A DNA stretch of 64,000 nucleotides from Ananas comosus (GCF_001540865.1 NC_033633.1:9501031-9565030), one strand, 5' to 3'; positions 12,901 to 24,094 are shown, counted from the stretch's first letter. Translations and numbers: made by a program. The notes: a model not told the origin generated them from the sequence alone.

Positions 12901-15900
12901 ATTTCCTCAATAAAGTTCAAAAGATGTGATAAAAAGACACAATGAATAGTTAGAATATTTTGTTGCTAAAGAAAATAAATATTTCATGCTATTATGTATC
13001 GGTGCACAAGAATTTTTTTGACTGGCACGCATCAGCATGGCTCGGCACGCACCGTGCCGTCAAGTTTCCGGCACGACCCCGTGCCACGGCACTTAAATTC
13101 TTGGCATGAATATGCATATCTATATATATACACCCTGTTTTTTTGGTATCTTGTGTTATATCAAATTTGATGATTCTAGAGTAATCAATCGTTGTTGCGG
13201 GTGTGGCCTAACGACACAAATGTCGCATAGAGAAAGGAATTACTGTAGTGGTTTTATTTTTCATGCTTGACTAAGTGCCACTTTCGCTTGGGATTCTGTA
13301 ATCGCTTTTCTGCTGGATAAGCAGAAGTGATGCATTTGAAAAAGAAAGCAAAGGGAGCTTTTGCTGTCATGGAAAGCTGAAATGGACCGAGAAAGCTGAA
13401 GCAAGCTAAATAAGATTTAGGACTTACAGAGCTGGTCTTATGACAATCCCGAACATAAGCTAGGTCGAGCTAGCTTAGTTTAGTTCATATATTCCTACAC
13501 TTCTGCATAAACAATTGCCAAATACTTATGTACTAAAATGCACAAAACTCCCCTCGAGATATCCCAAGATGCAAAATTTACCCCTCAATAATCAAAACCT
13601 GCAAAAAGCCCCCTCAATATTCATGACTTGTGTCTTAACTATCTTCCTTTAGTCCTCTGTGGGGGTTTTTGTTGGAAAATATTGTAAAATATTTATTATG
13701 ACAAAGGCTTTGTCAAAAAAATATGACAAGTATATGTTAGAAATTTCAAAATTATCAAAACTGCTTTTCTCTTCCTTTTTTTCAACGCTAAGTACACATA
13801 AAGGGGTAACGTTTGTCATTCTACCCTCTCCTTTAATGCTAAAAAATCGAGAGATTTTTTTTTTCTTTCTTTCTTTTTTCCTTTTTTTTGGATAAAATAA
13901 AGAAGTAGTATATGAATAAATCCAAATTTTTGTGTGTACTAGATTAAAATAACTGGCATGATTCTTTTTTTTTTTATTTTTCCTGATCGGAAAAATCCAT
14001 GAAAAAGAAAGAAAAAGGATAGAAAAATTTTTTATGGTCAAAAATTCATTCATTTCCATTATTCCACAAGAAGAAAAAGAAGAAAACAAAGGTTCTGTTG
14101 AATTTCAAGTATTCAGCTTCACCAATAAGATACGGAGACTTCACATTTTTTTTGTGGATTTGGTCATCAAGGGGGTATTGTGCAGCTCACAATATTTACA
14201 AGGGTTTTTACACAATTTACACATATTTATATACATTCAATACATATAGGATAGCCAAATATTGTGTGCAAAAGGTCTTGAGTGTTCTTGAATAAGGATT
14301 TCGAGAATATGGAATCAAGGTTTGTGTGGATATTCCTAATTTGAAAAACTGACGGCTTGTTTGGATGCACGAACATCTTGTTATGTACGTATCTTTTAAT
14401 TACTAAATTACTAAATAAGCTTGTAATATTAGGTTGATGAGGAGTATGATCAAGTATCTAGAAAGGCATACTATGTTCATCGTCCACGTCGTTTTTTTAG
14501 AATAAGTAAATCACCTTTTAGTTGGAAAATACTATTTTAAGAAGTTATGGGTCACAAGGAATTAGAAGGATCTAAAATCAACTTCTTATAGTCTGCAATC
14601 ACAAAAGACAATCATCATGGTGCATAAGTTGTCACTGAATAGCTTGTTCTAACATCCAAACAGACCCTTAGTGCAGAATTCCGGTTCCAATAGTAGGCGA
14701 TGAGGAACCCTTTTCTTTTTCCATATTCTGTCAAGTGCTAACTTGTGAAGCGAAATTTATCTTATTCATGACAATCTGTGTTTCACTTTTCTTTCTTCAC
14801 TCACTCGAGTTATTAAGTGTGTATATTTAAGACTGCAATACAGTATTCCCCAATCTAGAAAGATATGGAAATGCCAACATACCAAAAGCTTGAAATCTCA
14901 GTCTTTAAGTTATGTGTTGAATGACGTGGAACGGTAAACCGGCACTTAATGAAACTATATGCTTATAAAGTAATAAGTAAGAAACACGATGGCTACATGA
15001 ACAAAAGCTATTTCTGTACTCAGGACTTGGTTTATTGTTCGTCATTTTTGAGTACTTTCCTAATTTTCAGTATTCATCGTCACGTACCGTTCTGGCTGTA
15101 GCTGCGCAACTGGTGAAAGTGTTGAAGGTGAAACCTAGTTTTGACCTCCATGAAACTTTAAAAGGTTGAGAACAAGATTTTGATTCTCCTATAGAGAGTA
15201 AACAAGAATATTTAACAGAAGTAAAGGTATCAATTTTTTAGTTCTATTGCATTTTACTCCTTTAGTTGTCTAATGAGTGGACCTTAAAACGAAGAGCTAA
15301 GAGAGGTTTATCTGCTGTAGTCATGGTTGGGTGAGTTGAAAATAACTGACGAGAACAAGAATACTAGCGACGGTAAACAAAATCCTCGTTGCTTATGTTA
15401 CGAACGTGCTTATGTTTTCCTTTTTCCTTGGCTTTTGAAAATTTGTCGCACTAAATATCCTACCTCACTAGTCACTATGCAAGCTTTATGTATGAACAAT
15501 CTTTAGTTTTTACTTAAATTATAACATCGATCGTAGAATAACACGACATATTCTTGTAGTCTCGTTCTTATTATTATTGTCGGCGTTCTCTCAGGCGATA
15601 GATGATGCAGGCCATGACAAGGCAAGCATGCTGAAAATCCGAGCTTTAGAAGCTGTAGATCGAGCCGTCGCCCAGCTGGCGAGGCTCCTCTGGGAGGCAG
15701 AAACTTCCGGAAACTTTGAATACTACCTCTGCGTCACCAGCGACCATTCTACCCCGGTGGAGTACGGCGACCACAGCTTCGAGCCCGTCCCGTTTGCAAT
15801 ATGCAAACTAAAAGACTTTGTCGACGCAGTCGGGGAGGCTACTGTGATCAATACTCCCCTCGATCCTTTCCCGCTCCCCTCCGTGAAGGCCGGTGAGGAT

Positions 15901-16074
15901 TTAAACGACGAGGTCGATCTGTCTGAGAAAAAGCAGCTTCGGCATAAAGCCTTTGGCGGCGATTCGGTATTCGAATTTAACGAAATCGCGGCTGCGAGGG
16001 GTTGTCTCGGGAGGTTTCCGGGAAGCGAGATGATGGGTGTGATAAAGAAGTTTATGAAGCTGAAGAATGAGTGA
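6908..16074 (+). CDS. Archaeal-type cofactor-independent phosphoglycerate mutase (5 exons)
   Basis: Exons: 6908-7219, 10604-10749, 11146-11422, 12453-12725 and 15595-16074, giving 495 residues; all introns are GT-AG and the reading frame stays open across the joins. The enzyme interconverts 3- and 2-phosphoglycerate without 2,3-bisphosphoglycerate, using metal ions (alkaline-phosphatase superfamily, ApgM branch). Visible motifs are IDGLGD with metal-ligand Asp18, [15 protein letters not shown] with the presumed nucleophile Ser65, [12 protein letters not shown], a Gly-rich [12 protein letters not shown] segment in exon 4, [10 protein letters not shown] at the start of exon 5, and VTSDHSTP with Asp386-His387. 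No transit peptide is obvious, so the product is likely cytosolic. Exon 1 is much more GC-rich than the rest, as often seen in commelinid monocots. The ATG at 6908 is chosen because the family's first strand (VAVVLIDG) follows at once. Introns 1 and 4 contain MITEs. Confidence 0.92.
7280..8160. repeat. Repeat-rich part of intron 1, with an internal diverged duplication
   Basis: Positions 7318-7431 and 7454-7560 are two diverged copies sharing GGAGGAA.TCT, TCACACTTG.ACCAC.TCATCA and CAAGCCAATCA. The ends (AAATGCTAGCCAGCTGTACCCC near 7285 and GGGTGTACATGTATCATTGCAC near 8157) resemble inverted ends of the MITE at 8194, so the whole stretch may be a larger, older relative. The boundaries are uncertain. 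Confidence 0.4.
8194..8369. mobile_element. MITE in intron 1, 9-bp TSD (Mutator-like)
   Basis: A 176-bp element with inverted ends (left GAGAAATGCTACTCGTACAA, right complement GCGCAATGCTACCTGTACAC), the similarity continuing for about 40 bp. Flanks carry the 9-bp direct repeat TATTTTATT (8185-8193 and 8370-8378), the length expected for Mutator-type elements. There is no coding capacity. A relative lies at 18809. Confidence 0.8.
12771..13101. mobile_element. GC-rich MITE in intron 4, 9-10-bp TSD
   Basis: Inverted ends (left AAGGTTTTAAGTGCC, right complement AAGAATTTAAGTGCCG) enclose many copies of CGGCACG/CGTGCCG. It is flanked by TGGCATGAAT at 12761-12770 and 13102-13111. A TSD of 9-10 bp suggests a Mutator-like MITE. 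It begins about 45 bp after the exon 4 donor, so exon 4 splicing may be affected by its hairpin. Confidence 0.78.
14350..14670. mobile_element. Probable MITE with GTTTGGATG ends in intron 4
   Basis: Left end GGCTTGTTTGGATGCACGAA and right end CATCCAAACAGACCCTTA are inverted matches over about 15 bp. I could not settle the TSD, so family is open. A similar left end (GATGCATGAACATCTTGTT) occurs in intron 2 of the acyl carrier protein gene near 52203. Confidence 0.5.
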
Positions 16075-17200
16075 GGGAGCGATTTTACCGCAGTAGCGTA
16101 GTAATATTTAATTTTAACTGTTGTGTTGCTCCGGGAAACTGTATCATCAGATGTAAGCTGAGTGTATGTTCCCGCGCGAAGGCGCGAATAAGGCTTTAAA
16201 TTAAATGATTGAAACTGAAATTTGGGTGCCTAAATCCTTTTCTGTCATGTTTACTGCCCTGAAACTTTGGTTGAGATTTCGGATCTTCTCGTGGTGTTTT
16301 CTGCGATGCCAATGCCAGAGCCTGTTCGGATCTTCTCGTGATACCATTTATCTAGTGTTTAAATTGTGTTAAATATATCATATATTAATTATCAAAAGTT
16401 ATTAATTTTGGGATACTTATATACAAGACAAATAATATGAAAAATTACAAAATTCGGTCTCTAGAAAGCTTATGTACCAATGATCAAGATTAGTTGTGCT
16501 CATGGCATATTTAAATGCCCAATACCAAGTCAAAGTAAGCAATTTTTTTTATTCTTAAAATGCTATTTGTCTTATGGTTTGTAATTATTCTGCAAATCCT
16601 CCATTTTTCTACGCAAAATATTTAAATTATTGTCATGCAACTAGAGTTGAAAAGTTATAGGAGACATTGTGAAATTGTGAAATCATCATAAATTTTCAAC
16701 TAGTAGACATATTATAATACCATGTATGAATTAGAAGGTTTTGTCCTTCTCATATTTATTAAGGAGCAAAAGTAATTCATTAACAAAAATATACAAGGTT
16801 CCAATAACCTCCCAATCTGAGTAGCATACTTAGGAATGAATTTTCCATTTTATTTATAAACTATACAACATGAGTACCCTTAATCAGTGAAACAAATAAC
16901 CCCTAAGCAATCATACACATAAAAATCAGATTTGAAACTGATCGCACCTAGGTGCACATTTGGTTCAGAAGAAGAAGCAAAATTTGTTAGATCCCAGATA
17001 GTTCTATATGTAAGATATAATAGAGCTTCACTCTTAACCCGGTTGAGCCAGGATTGTACAGCAGAGAGAGCGAGGCTCTCATGCTGTTGACTGTTGTGGG
17101 TAGAGAGCGGTTCCAACCCCACAAGGTCGGTTTATGTTTGCGAGATGAGTCTCACATCGTCTGGTACTTGTGAGTCTGAGCCTGACGGAGACATCAGGGC
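16075..17200. other. 3' region of the mutase gene and intergenic DNA
   Basis: After the stop codon the sequence becomes AT-rich within about 250 bases. No coding frame is convincing. The stretch 16880-17200 probably belongs to the degraded retroelement whose LTR-like end starts at 17217. Confidence 0.5.
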
Positions 17201-17202
17201 TT

Positions 17203-17327
17203 AAAGGGGGAGAGATTGTTAAATATTTTGGGTGGTGGTTAGGTCTAAGAGGTTAAGAGAGTTAAGCGTGCTAGGACGGAAATAGTCCTAGGATGGGTGA
17301 CCCTTTAAGAAGTTGGGGCGTCACAAA
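17203..17327 (+). mobile_element. 5S-rRNA-like, Cassandra-type TRIM fragment
   Basis: A purine run (17203-17216, AAAGGGGGAGAGAT) that looks like a polypurine tract is followed directly by TGTTAAATA, an LTR-like start. From 17252 to about 17325 the sequence tracks the 3' half of 5S rRNA: GTTAAGCGTGCT, then an altered GGACGGAAATAGTCCTAGGA, then TGGGTGACC, then GAAGTT..GGCGTC. Cassandra TRIM elements are known to carry 5S-derived sequence with its internal promoter in their LTRs. The copy looks short or truncated, and no second LTR was found. Confidence 0.6.
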
Positions 17328-18427
17328 ATTGAACTATGAATGAAAATGAGCCAGAATCGAAAACAGAATGATAAAAAGAACAGTTTGTTTGGTTCATAAG
17401 AGAAATCGGAATCGAAATAAAATCAAATTCAAATTAAAATCCAAAGAAATTACATTTTCACTAAAATTTAAATTTTTTTACTCAAAATTTTTTATGAAAA
17501 TTTGAGTCTAAATTTAAACTTACAATTTGAACTTAAAAGTTTGAATTTACAATTCAAATTCAAGGTCAAAGTCAAAATTTAAATTCTGAACTATAAATTA
17601 CAATTTTAATTATAAATTCATATTTCAAACTCAAATATGAAATAATGATTTAATTTAATGAATCTTATGAATTATATTTGAGTCAAATAGTTATTAGTGG
17701 AATATTTTTTTTTCAATCACTCAGGAATCAAAGTTAATTTCCACCATGGAGGTGGGAGTCATTTTGAGGAATTCGAATCCTCTCAGAATGGAAATAGTAC
17801 TGCCAATCCCGGAATTCGAATCCTCCCAGAATGAAAATAGTACTGTCAATCCCGCAATTCAAACGCTAACAATTAGAGTAACTGATTCCAGTTCCCATTC
17901 TAAATCTCAAATGCTTCAAAAAAAATATGTCCTTAGTTTGGTTCACCAGTTTAGATTATGAATCTGAGTGAAATTTATTAATTATAATAGTTGTTGTTTA
18001 TTTTATAGAAATCATATTTCGATTCCTATTCCACTATGGAATAGGAATGCCTCAATCCATTTATGGTCCAATTCGCCTTTGAATCTCAGATTGGCCCGTT
18101 CCAGTTAAACCACGCAAAACTCTCTTTTTATAAACAACTCCCCCTCATCTCCCTTCAGCACTCACCACTCTCTCAACCAAAACCTTTACTTACAATTCTA
18201 TATGCCAATTTTGATTTCCATTTTAATAATAAACTAAACAGTTTTGAATAATTCGCTATTCTATTTTTCATTTCAAGGCAATTCAATTTTATTTCTCATT
18301 TCTATTTTAACCACGAACCAAGCATGCTTAATTGCTAAGGAATTGATGATTGGTACCTGAAATCCATAATTTTGAGGCCAAATTGCTTTATACTTCTAGC
18401 TAAATTAATTTATTAAGAAAAAATAAA

Positions 18428-18795
18428 GGCTAAATTATGAAAAACCTCCTTATAAATACTCACTTTTTTTTTATTTTTTCTTTCCAACTTTCAAAAATCT
18501 ATATTTTACCTTTTTAATATTTTAAGTTGTTGCATTTAGCCCCCTTCGTGAGGTTCCATCACCATTCCATTAATTTTTTATAATTTATATCAAAAATATC
18601 CTTCAAAAATAATAAAAATATATTAAAATAATATTTTTTTTTGATAGAAGAAGTAAGGACAATTTCGTCATTTAGCACGCCCACACCTTCGTGAAAAATT
18701 TCTAAAATTTTAAGAGGACAAAATGTAGGTTTTTGAAGGTCAGGGTAGAAAACTAAAAAAAGGAATATTTACAGAAGGTTTTCTGTAATTTAGCC
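18428..18795. mobile_element. MITE with GGCTAAATTA ends
   Basis: Left end GGCTAAATTATGAAAAACCT and right complement GGCTAAATTACAGAAAACCT are nearly identical inverted repeats. Internal features such as TTTAGCCCCCTTCGTGAGG recur in the elements at 24354 and 62097. No clear TSD remains. It sits only 13 bases from the next MITE. Confidence 0.75.
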
Positions 18796-18808
18796 AACTG
18801 TAAATAAA

Positions 18809-18988
18809 GAAAAATACTTCTTATACATCCCAAAAAATGGTGTAGATCTTACACCCGCAATCTTAGAATAGATAAAAATCGAATTGATTTTTAGTAAAAT
18901 TTTTAAAAATAATGTGATAAAAATGGCTTTAGAATGAAATGGGTGTAAGATGTATACCCCACTTTAGGGTGTAACTGTAGCATTGCTA
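18809..18988. mobile_element. MITE, second member of the 8194 family, 9-bp TSD
   Basis: About 180 bp with inverted ends (GAAAAATACTTCTTATACAT and complement TAGCAATGCTACAGTTACAC) and the inner motif GGTGTAGATCTTACACCC. Direct repeats GTAAATAAA (18800-18808 and 18989-18997) flank it. End sequence, length and TSD size match the element in the mutase intron. Confidence 0.78.
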
Positions 18989-19099
18989 GTAAATAAAGCT
19001 AATAGAGTCTTGAGGGACTTTTATGTAATATTATCAACTATCAGGGACTAAATAACACAAACTTGCTATGCATCCTCTTTTGTTTCTTTCCCAATAAAA

Positions 19100-21124
19100 T
19101 CCTCCGCACCACCACCCTCACCGTGTCGCCCCCTCCTCCTCCTCCTCCTCCTCCTCCTCTCTCGATCGATTCGAACCCCTCCAAACCCTCGGATCCTGCG
19201 GTGTTGGGGGGGTAAGAACCTCGATACTCTCCCCCTCATCCTTTCCGGCGAGCGTCGGCGGCGGCGGAGGAGCTCCGGCGACCCCCTCCGGGCGGTGGCT
19301 CCGCTTCCCGTCGGTCGATATACGGTATATTGCTTAATCTACTCTCACTGCGCCTGTGGTTTCTTGCCCTAACCCTAACCCTAACTTTAATGCCGATCAT
19401 ATGAGGTTTACCTTCTTAAAGAGTGAGAATGAGAGGTTGGGAGGTGGAGAGAGAGGTTCGCTGCGATGGGGGTTTATAGAAAAGGAGAAACTACTGGCTA
19501 AATTTTTTGTACTTGGTTTTGACTCTAGTATGTATATATGCTTAGGATTACTTTGAATTGTATAAAGATGATAGGGTTTGCATGGCCGATCTATTTCTTG
19601 TTTTGAGGATCCTCAATGGCGGAATTTGTTACTTGATTTTTGTTTGAAATTTTGTGGCAATTCATGTGCACAATTTTCTTGTTTTCAGGAGTAGATGATG
19701 AGAAACCCGATACGCGAATATTTTGGGATCTATTTCCCCTTTTTCGCTGACTTGCTCAGATGATCTAGGTTAAAAATACGGTAAATAAATAGGAGAAGTA
19801 ATTTTTTTCCCCCCGTAAATTAAGTATCTTCTGTTTAGTCTCGGTTTGCGCGCATTGCAGCGCGTCTGGCATATGCCTCGTCTGCGAAGAGCATCTTGCT
19901 GGATGTCTTTTCCACCCGCAGGCGCGAAGGCAAGAAAACGACAGCAACGGCTTGTAACTGCTCTAATGTGTTGGGCGGGAAGAACATTCGTATTCAAATA
20001 AATGGTTCTAAGTGTGAACAATACGCATCACACGAGCTCCAACAAAAGAGAGCCTTAGTGTCTTAGTCCGTCATAAAAGGATAACGGTTGTTTTCTTTCT
20101 AATTTTTACCATCATTTGGTTGTTTGTGATAATTTATCTTTGCTGCTTGGTCTGATTTACTCCGGGGTGAAATAGGAAGTAGTGATATAACAGGAAAAAT
20201 TATGTGAGAGAAGCGACTTTTTAAAGCTGTAAACTACTTTTCAGATTCATATTTAACAGCAACTAATGCTGCGAATTTTAGATATAAGTCAAGTCATCAA
20301 TTTCTTTTTCTATATTAGTAAATATAAGTATCAGCTGCTTGTTAATCAAATATCAGCTACTTTTTAATTTGCCTTTGCTATTTTATCATCATCACATGTG
20401 CACCGAGTGATATCATATGTCACTAAACATTTTATATTCGCTATTGAAAGTAGATCAATTACATCAAGATTTTTATTGTGATTGATATAGTGTGTTCTTT
20501 TTCTATATGATTGTTTACTACATAATTGCCGAGAACACTCATTAGCAAGATTGTAGAACACTCGTTAGCAAGATTGTGTCTATTACATATTTATTCCTCT
20601 GTACACATGCTTTTATCGTATTAGCAATTGGTAATTAAGTTGGTGAAAGTAATTGTTTGCTTGGTACAGTTGTCCCAGCCCTCTCTTTATATAGTTAGTG
20701 GTGAATAACTTACAATTATATGCAAGGGACAGGGTAATTAACCTTCATATAAGTTTTTTGCCAAAACTGGACTTAAGAGCATAAAAGAAATGGTGTTAAC
20801 ACATGAAACAGAAGTTTCGTGACTAGGTTTACAGCTGCAAGCAGACCTTTAATCTGCCTTAGTTTAACCTAGCTGTGCTACTTTTTCATGTTAAGCTAGG
20901 ATTTACCTGCTCAAGAAGCCATAGGTATTTACATACTGCAGTATTACGAGCTTCATATTTTCTTAGAGAAAAATAATTTCTTGGATCATATTGTTATTAT
21001 TTTGCCCCATAATGTTTTTTTAGATCTTTTCTTATGGTTCATCTGATTTTATCTTCAAATTTAACATACGTACTAAATAGTCAGTGCTCATGTGCTTGCA
21101 GGTATTTGAAGGAGACCTTTGATC
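19100..21124 (+). promoter_or_regulatory. Probable 5' leader of the RTF1-like gene with a 5'UTR intron
   Basis: A GC-rich (CCT)n leader at 19126-19160 is followed by GGGGGGGTAAGAACC near 19210, a good splice donor. The matching acceptor is TGTGCTTGCAG ending at 21101, 24 bases before the ATG. I infer an intron of about 1.9 kb within the 5'UTR. Inside its first part, 19367-19385 is a telo-box-like run of three CCCTAA units. Other donors nearby are possible, so the exact leader is uncertain. Confidence 0.5.
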
Positions 21125-23065
21125 ATGGCAGAGTTGGAGAACCTGCTTTTGCAGGCTGCTGGGAGAACTGGCTCGTCAGGGGGACGGAAGCTGTCTCACT
21201 CACAGTCAAAATGGCATAGACAAGGATCATATTCTGATGGGAGTGATTCTAAGGACGACTCAGACGGCCCAAACTCTAGGTACTCAAAGAAAAAACCCTC
21301 AGGATCGCAAGTCCCTCTTAAGAAGCGGCTTGACCAAGATTATGATGATAATAATGATAGACACAGCGGAGATGAGTCCGACAGTGCCCCCTCAATTGGC
21401 AGTGATCTTTACAAGGATGAAGATGATAAGGAGCAGCTTGAGCGGATGACTGAATTGGACAGGGAGATGATACTAGCAGAACGGAGCACGAGAATCGACG
21501 ACTACAAATTGAAGAAGATGGCCAGGGCCTCATCATCGAAGATGGAGAAGAAGGGCCGAAAAGAGAGTCCTCCCCCTCTCCCTTCCCGTGGTCGCTCTTC
21601 AACTCGGACTGACTCTTCAACTCGGACCGACAAGAGCGCTGCCAAAAGTGCGTTGAACGAACTGCGGGCGAAGCGGATGAGACAACAAGACCCGGATGGC
21701 TACCGTAGGAGGTTGAAGGATTTAGCTGGAGAGGGAGTAATTGGGAGCGTCAGTAATCGTGATACTTCACCAAAACGTAAAGCGGGCAGTCCTCCTAGTG
21801 ACTTAAGCAATGAAGCTGAAAGTGGAGGAAGATCGGATAGTGAGGATGAGGGGTTTAACAACGACAACAAAATGGACGATGATTTATTAGAGGACATTTC
21901 ACCATCTAGAATAGACCCTCTTAAGTTTGAAGATATTAGGGACATCACAATCCGGCGGTCCAAGCTCGTGAAGTGGTTTATGGAACCCTTTTTCGAAGAA
22001 GTCATAGTCGGGTGCTTTGTGCGGCTCGGTATTGGCAAGACCCGTTCTGGGATTCCCAGATATAGGCTGTGCATGGTTAAGAATGTTGATGCGACCGACC
22101 CAGATCGACAGTACAAGCTGGAGAACTACACCACTTGTAAGTGGTTAAATGTTGTGTGGGATAATGAGGCATCAGCTGCCAGGTGGCAGATGGCTATGGT
22201 CTCGGATTCTCCTCCGCTCGAGGAGGAATTTAAAGAATGGCTTCAAGAGGTGGAAAAAGCGGGTGGGAGGATACTGACTCGCCAGGAAGTGCTCGACAAG
22301 AAGGAAGCCATTCAGAATGTTAACACTTATGTGTACTCGGCTGCCACAGTGAAGCAGATGCTTCAAGAGAAGAAGTCTGCTTCACTGCGCCCGATCAATG
22401 TCGCGGCTGAGAAGGACCGCTTACGGAAGGAGTTGGAAATCGCACAGAGTCGGAGGGATGAAGCAGAAGTGGAGAAGATCCGGGCGAGGCTCAAGGCGTT
22501 AGAGCAGAGGAGGCAAACCAAGCAAAATAATGAAAAGGCTGTAAAATTGGCTGAGATGAACAGAAGGAACCGGGCAGAGAATTTCAAAAATGCCTCAGAG
22601 TTGAAGCCCGTTAATACCAGTTTAAAGGCTGGAGAGGCGGGTTACGATCCTTTCTCAAGAAGGTGGACAAGATCAAAAAACTATTATGTGTCAAAGCCTT
22701 CTGCTGCAAATGAGGAAAGTGGGGGTTCTGCAGTAGGTAATGGGGATGTGAAGGTGGGGGAGGCTGGTGTTGCTGCAACAGCTGCTGCTTTAGAAGCAGC
22801 TGCTGGTGCGGGGAAACTAGTTGATACGAACGCACCAGTGGATAAGGGAACGGAATCAAACATGCTGCACGATTTTGAGCTGCCTATCTCATTGGCAGCT
22901 CTGCACAATTTCGGGTCAGGTATTCAGGGCGTGCAGAAGGGTTTCATGGCGAGAAAGCAGAAAATAGAAGCGACGATTGGGTACAAGGTCTCAGAAAATG
23001 ATGGGAGGAGGCACGCGCTGACATTGACGGTGAGCGACTACAAGAGACGCAGGGGTCTGCTTTGA
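21125..23065 (+). CDS. VIP5: RTF1/VIP5-type PAF1-complex subunit
   Basis: A single uninterrupted coding exon of 646 codons. The N-terminal third is acidic and serine-rich (SDGSDSKDDSDG, DEDDKEQ) with KR-rich patches. Residues about 180-200 (SALNELRAKRMRQQ) fall where RTF1 proteins have their histone-modification segment. Residues about 267-410 form the Plus3 domain, recognisable from TIRRSKLVKWFMEPFF, GCFVRLGIG, YRLCMVKNV and NVVWDNEASAARWQMAMVS; this domain binds phosphorylated SPT5. A coiled-coil helix rich in E, K and R follows (about 420-490). The protein joins the nuclear PAF1 complex, which couples Pol II elongation to H2B ubiquitination and H3K4 methylation; in Arabidopsis VIP5 sustains FLC expression. 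Start chosen at ATG 21125; the in-frame TTG two codons upstream is not an initiator. Confidence 0.93.
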   Translation: MAELENLLLQAAGRTGSSGGRKLSHSQSKWHRQGSYSDGSDSKDDSDGPNSRYSKKKPSGSQVPLKKRLDQDYDDNNDRHSGDESDSAPSIGSDLYKDEDDKEQLERMTELDREMILAERSTRIDDYKLKKMARASSSKMEKKGRKESPPPLPSRGRSSTRTDSSTRTDKSAAKSALNELRAKRMRQQDPDGYRRRLKDLAGEGVIGSVSNRDTSPKRKAGSPPSDLSNEAESGGRSDSEDEGFNNDNKMDDDLLEDISPSRIDPLKFEDIRDITIRRSKLVKWFMEPFFEEVIVGCFVRLGIGKTRSGIPRYRLCMVKNVDATDPDRQYKLENYTTCKWLNVVWDNEASAARWQMAMVSDSPPLEEEFKEWLQEVEKAGGRILTRQEVLDKKEAIQNVNTYVYSAATVKQMLQEKKSASLRPINVAAEKDRLRKELEIAQSRRDEAEVEKIRARLKALEQRRQTKQNNEKAVKLAEMNRRNRAENFKNASELKPVNTSLKAGEAGYDPFSRRWTRSKNYYVSKPSAANEESGGSAVGNGDVKVGEAGVAATAAALEAAAGAGKLVDTNAPVDKGTESNMLHDFELPISLAALHNFGSGIQGVQKGFMARKQKIEATIGYKVSENDGRRHALTLTVSDYKRRRGLL

Positions 23066-24094
23066 ATGGCTCCTGATATAACATCTGGTTTGTAATCCAT
23101 GACTTCAACTTTCATCTGCCGCTATAAATAATTTTCCTAAATTCTTGTTTGAAACAACGGATAGTTAAAAAATATTGCTCTCCTTCTAAGTAAGCTCATG
23201 GATATGGATTTGCCTTGTAGATGTTATGCTGTTACAGGCTTTGAAAATCTTGTTTGTCTGCTGATTAAGTCCATAGATGTATCTTGAATGATGGTTCCGT
23301 TGGTGCCGTCCCCTAATTATGAAGTTGGTATTATTCGTTGTATTCACATGACTTTTAAAAGTCAGATGTATCAAGACAGTGTCTTCAACTTCTCGTCTTG
23401 GTCATCTTACATTTCCTATTATATTACTTGACTTTGAGGATGGTACTGAAAGTTCAACGGATAGTGAAATATCTGAGTGTCATAGTCATGCCTCTTTGCA
23501 TCTAATTGGCACATAAAAGAATTTGTAGGAAGGCAACGTTACTTATCGTATATATGTTTTGCGAAGTATATCGCGAAGTATATCGATGGTTAATTGTCAA
23601 TTTTTGTATCTTACTAGCTTTGATATTCATGACAATTTTAGGTTCCTTCTTCACACGCCACAGTTTAGATTAGTTCGCCTTGAGGTGATTGCAAACAATT
23701 TGATACTTTTAGCCATATCGAAATTTTCTATTTAACTATGTATGAACTTAACTAGCTGCATGTTTATTTATTTTATCATGTGCGAGTTAACTATGTTTGT
23801 TACTCTCAACAACACAATTACTGTTTATCTCTACGTACCTGGAACATCAGTTCTCTGTGCTCGTAGTTTGATCGCGATTTGTTATCAATACGATTTTAAT
23901 AAATTGCTTTATTTGAATTCTGCGCGGTTATCCGACTTTTTAGTTTCAAAGAGACAGATCAAAGTCGGAGTAAACATTCTTTGGTGTATCTTTCTTTCTT
24001 TCATTTCAATTTGTTCCCCCTTTAAAAACAGGAGAACCTGTTTTATTAGTTTCAAAACATCCTGTTGCTGATATTGATTCTCTGACATTTTCTT
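23066..24094. other. 3' flank of the RTF1-like gene, no gene seen
   Basis: AT-rich sequence without a convincing frame or repeat. The first about 100 bases probably form the 3'UTR. Confidence 0.5.

Noticed and set aside
13649..14295. Frames on both strands in intron 4 of the mutase gene
   Set aside because: They are Lys/Phe-rich products of poly-A/T sequence inside a well-supported intron.
17252..17325. A functional 5S rRNA gene
   Set aside because: Only the 3' half is similar, with many substitutions, and it sits after a polypurine tract in a single copy rather than in a tandem array.
22363..22908. Minus-strand frames opposite the RTF1-like gene
   Set aside because: They mirror the coding strand of a well-supported protein and have no family resemblance.
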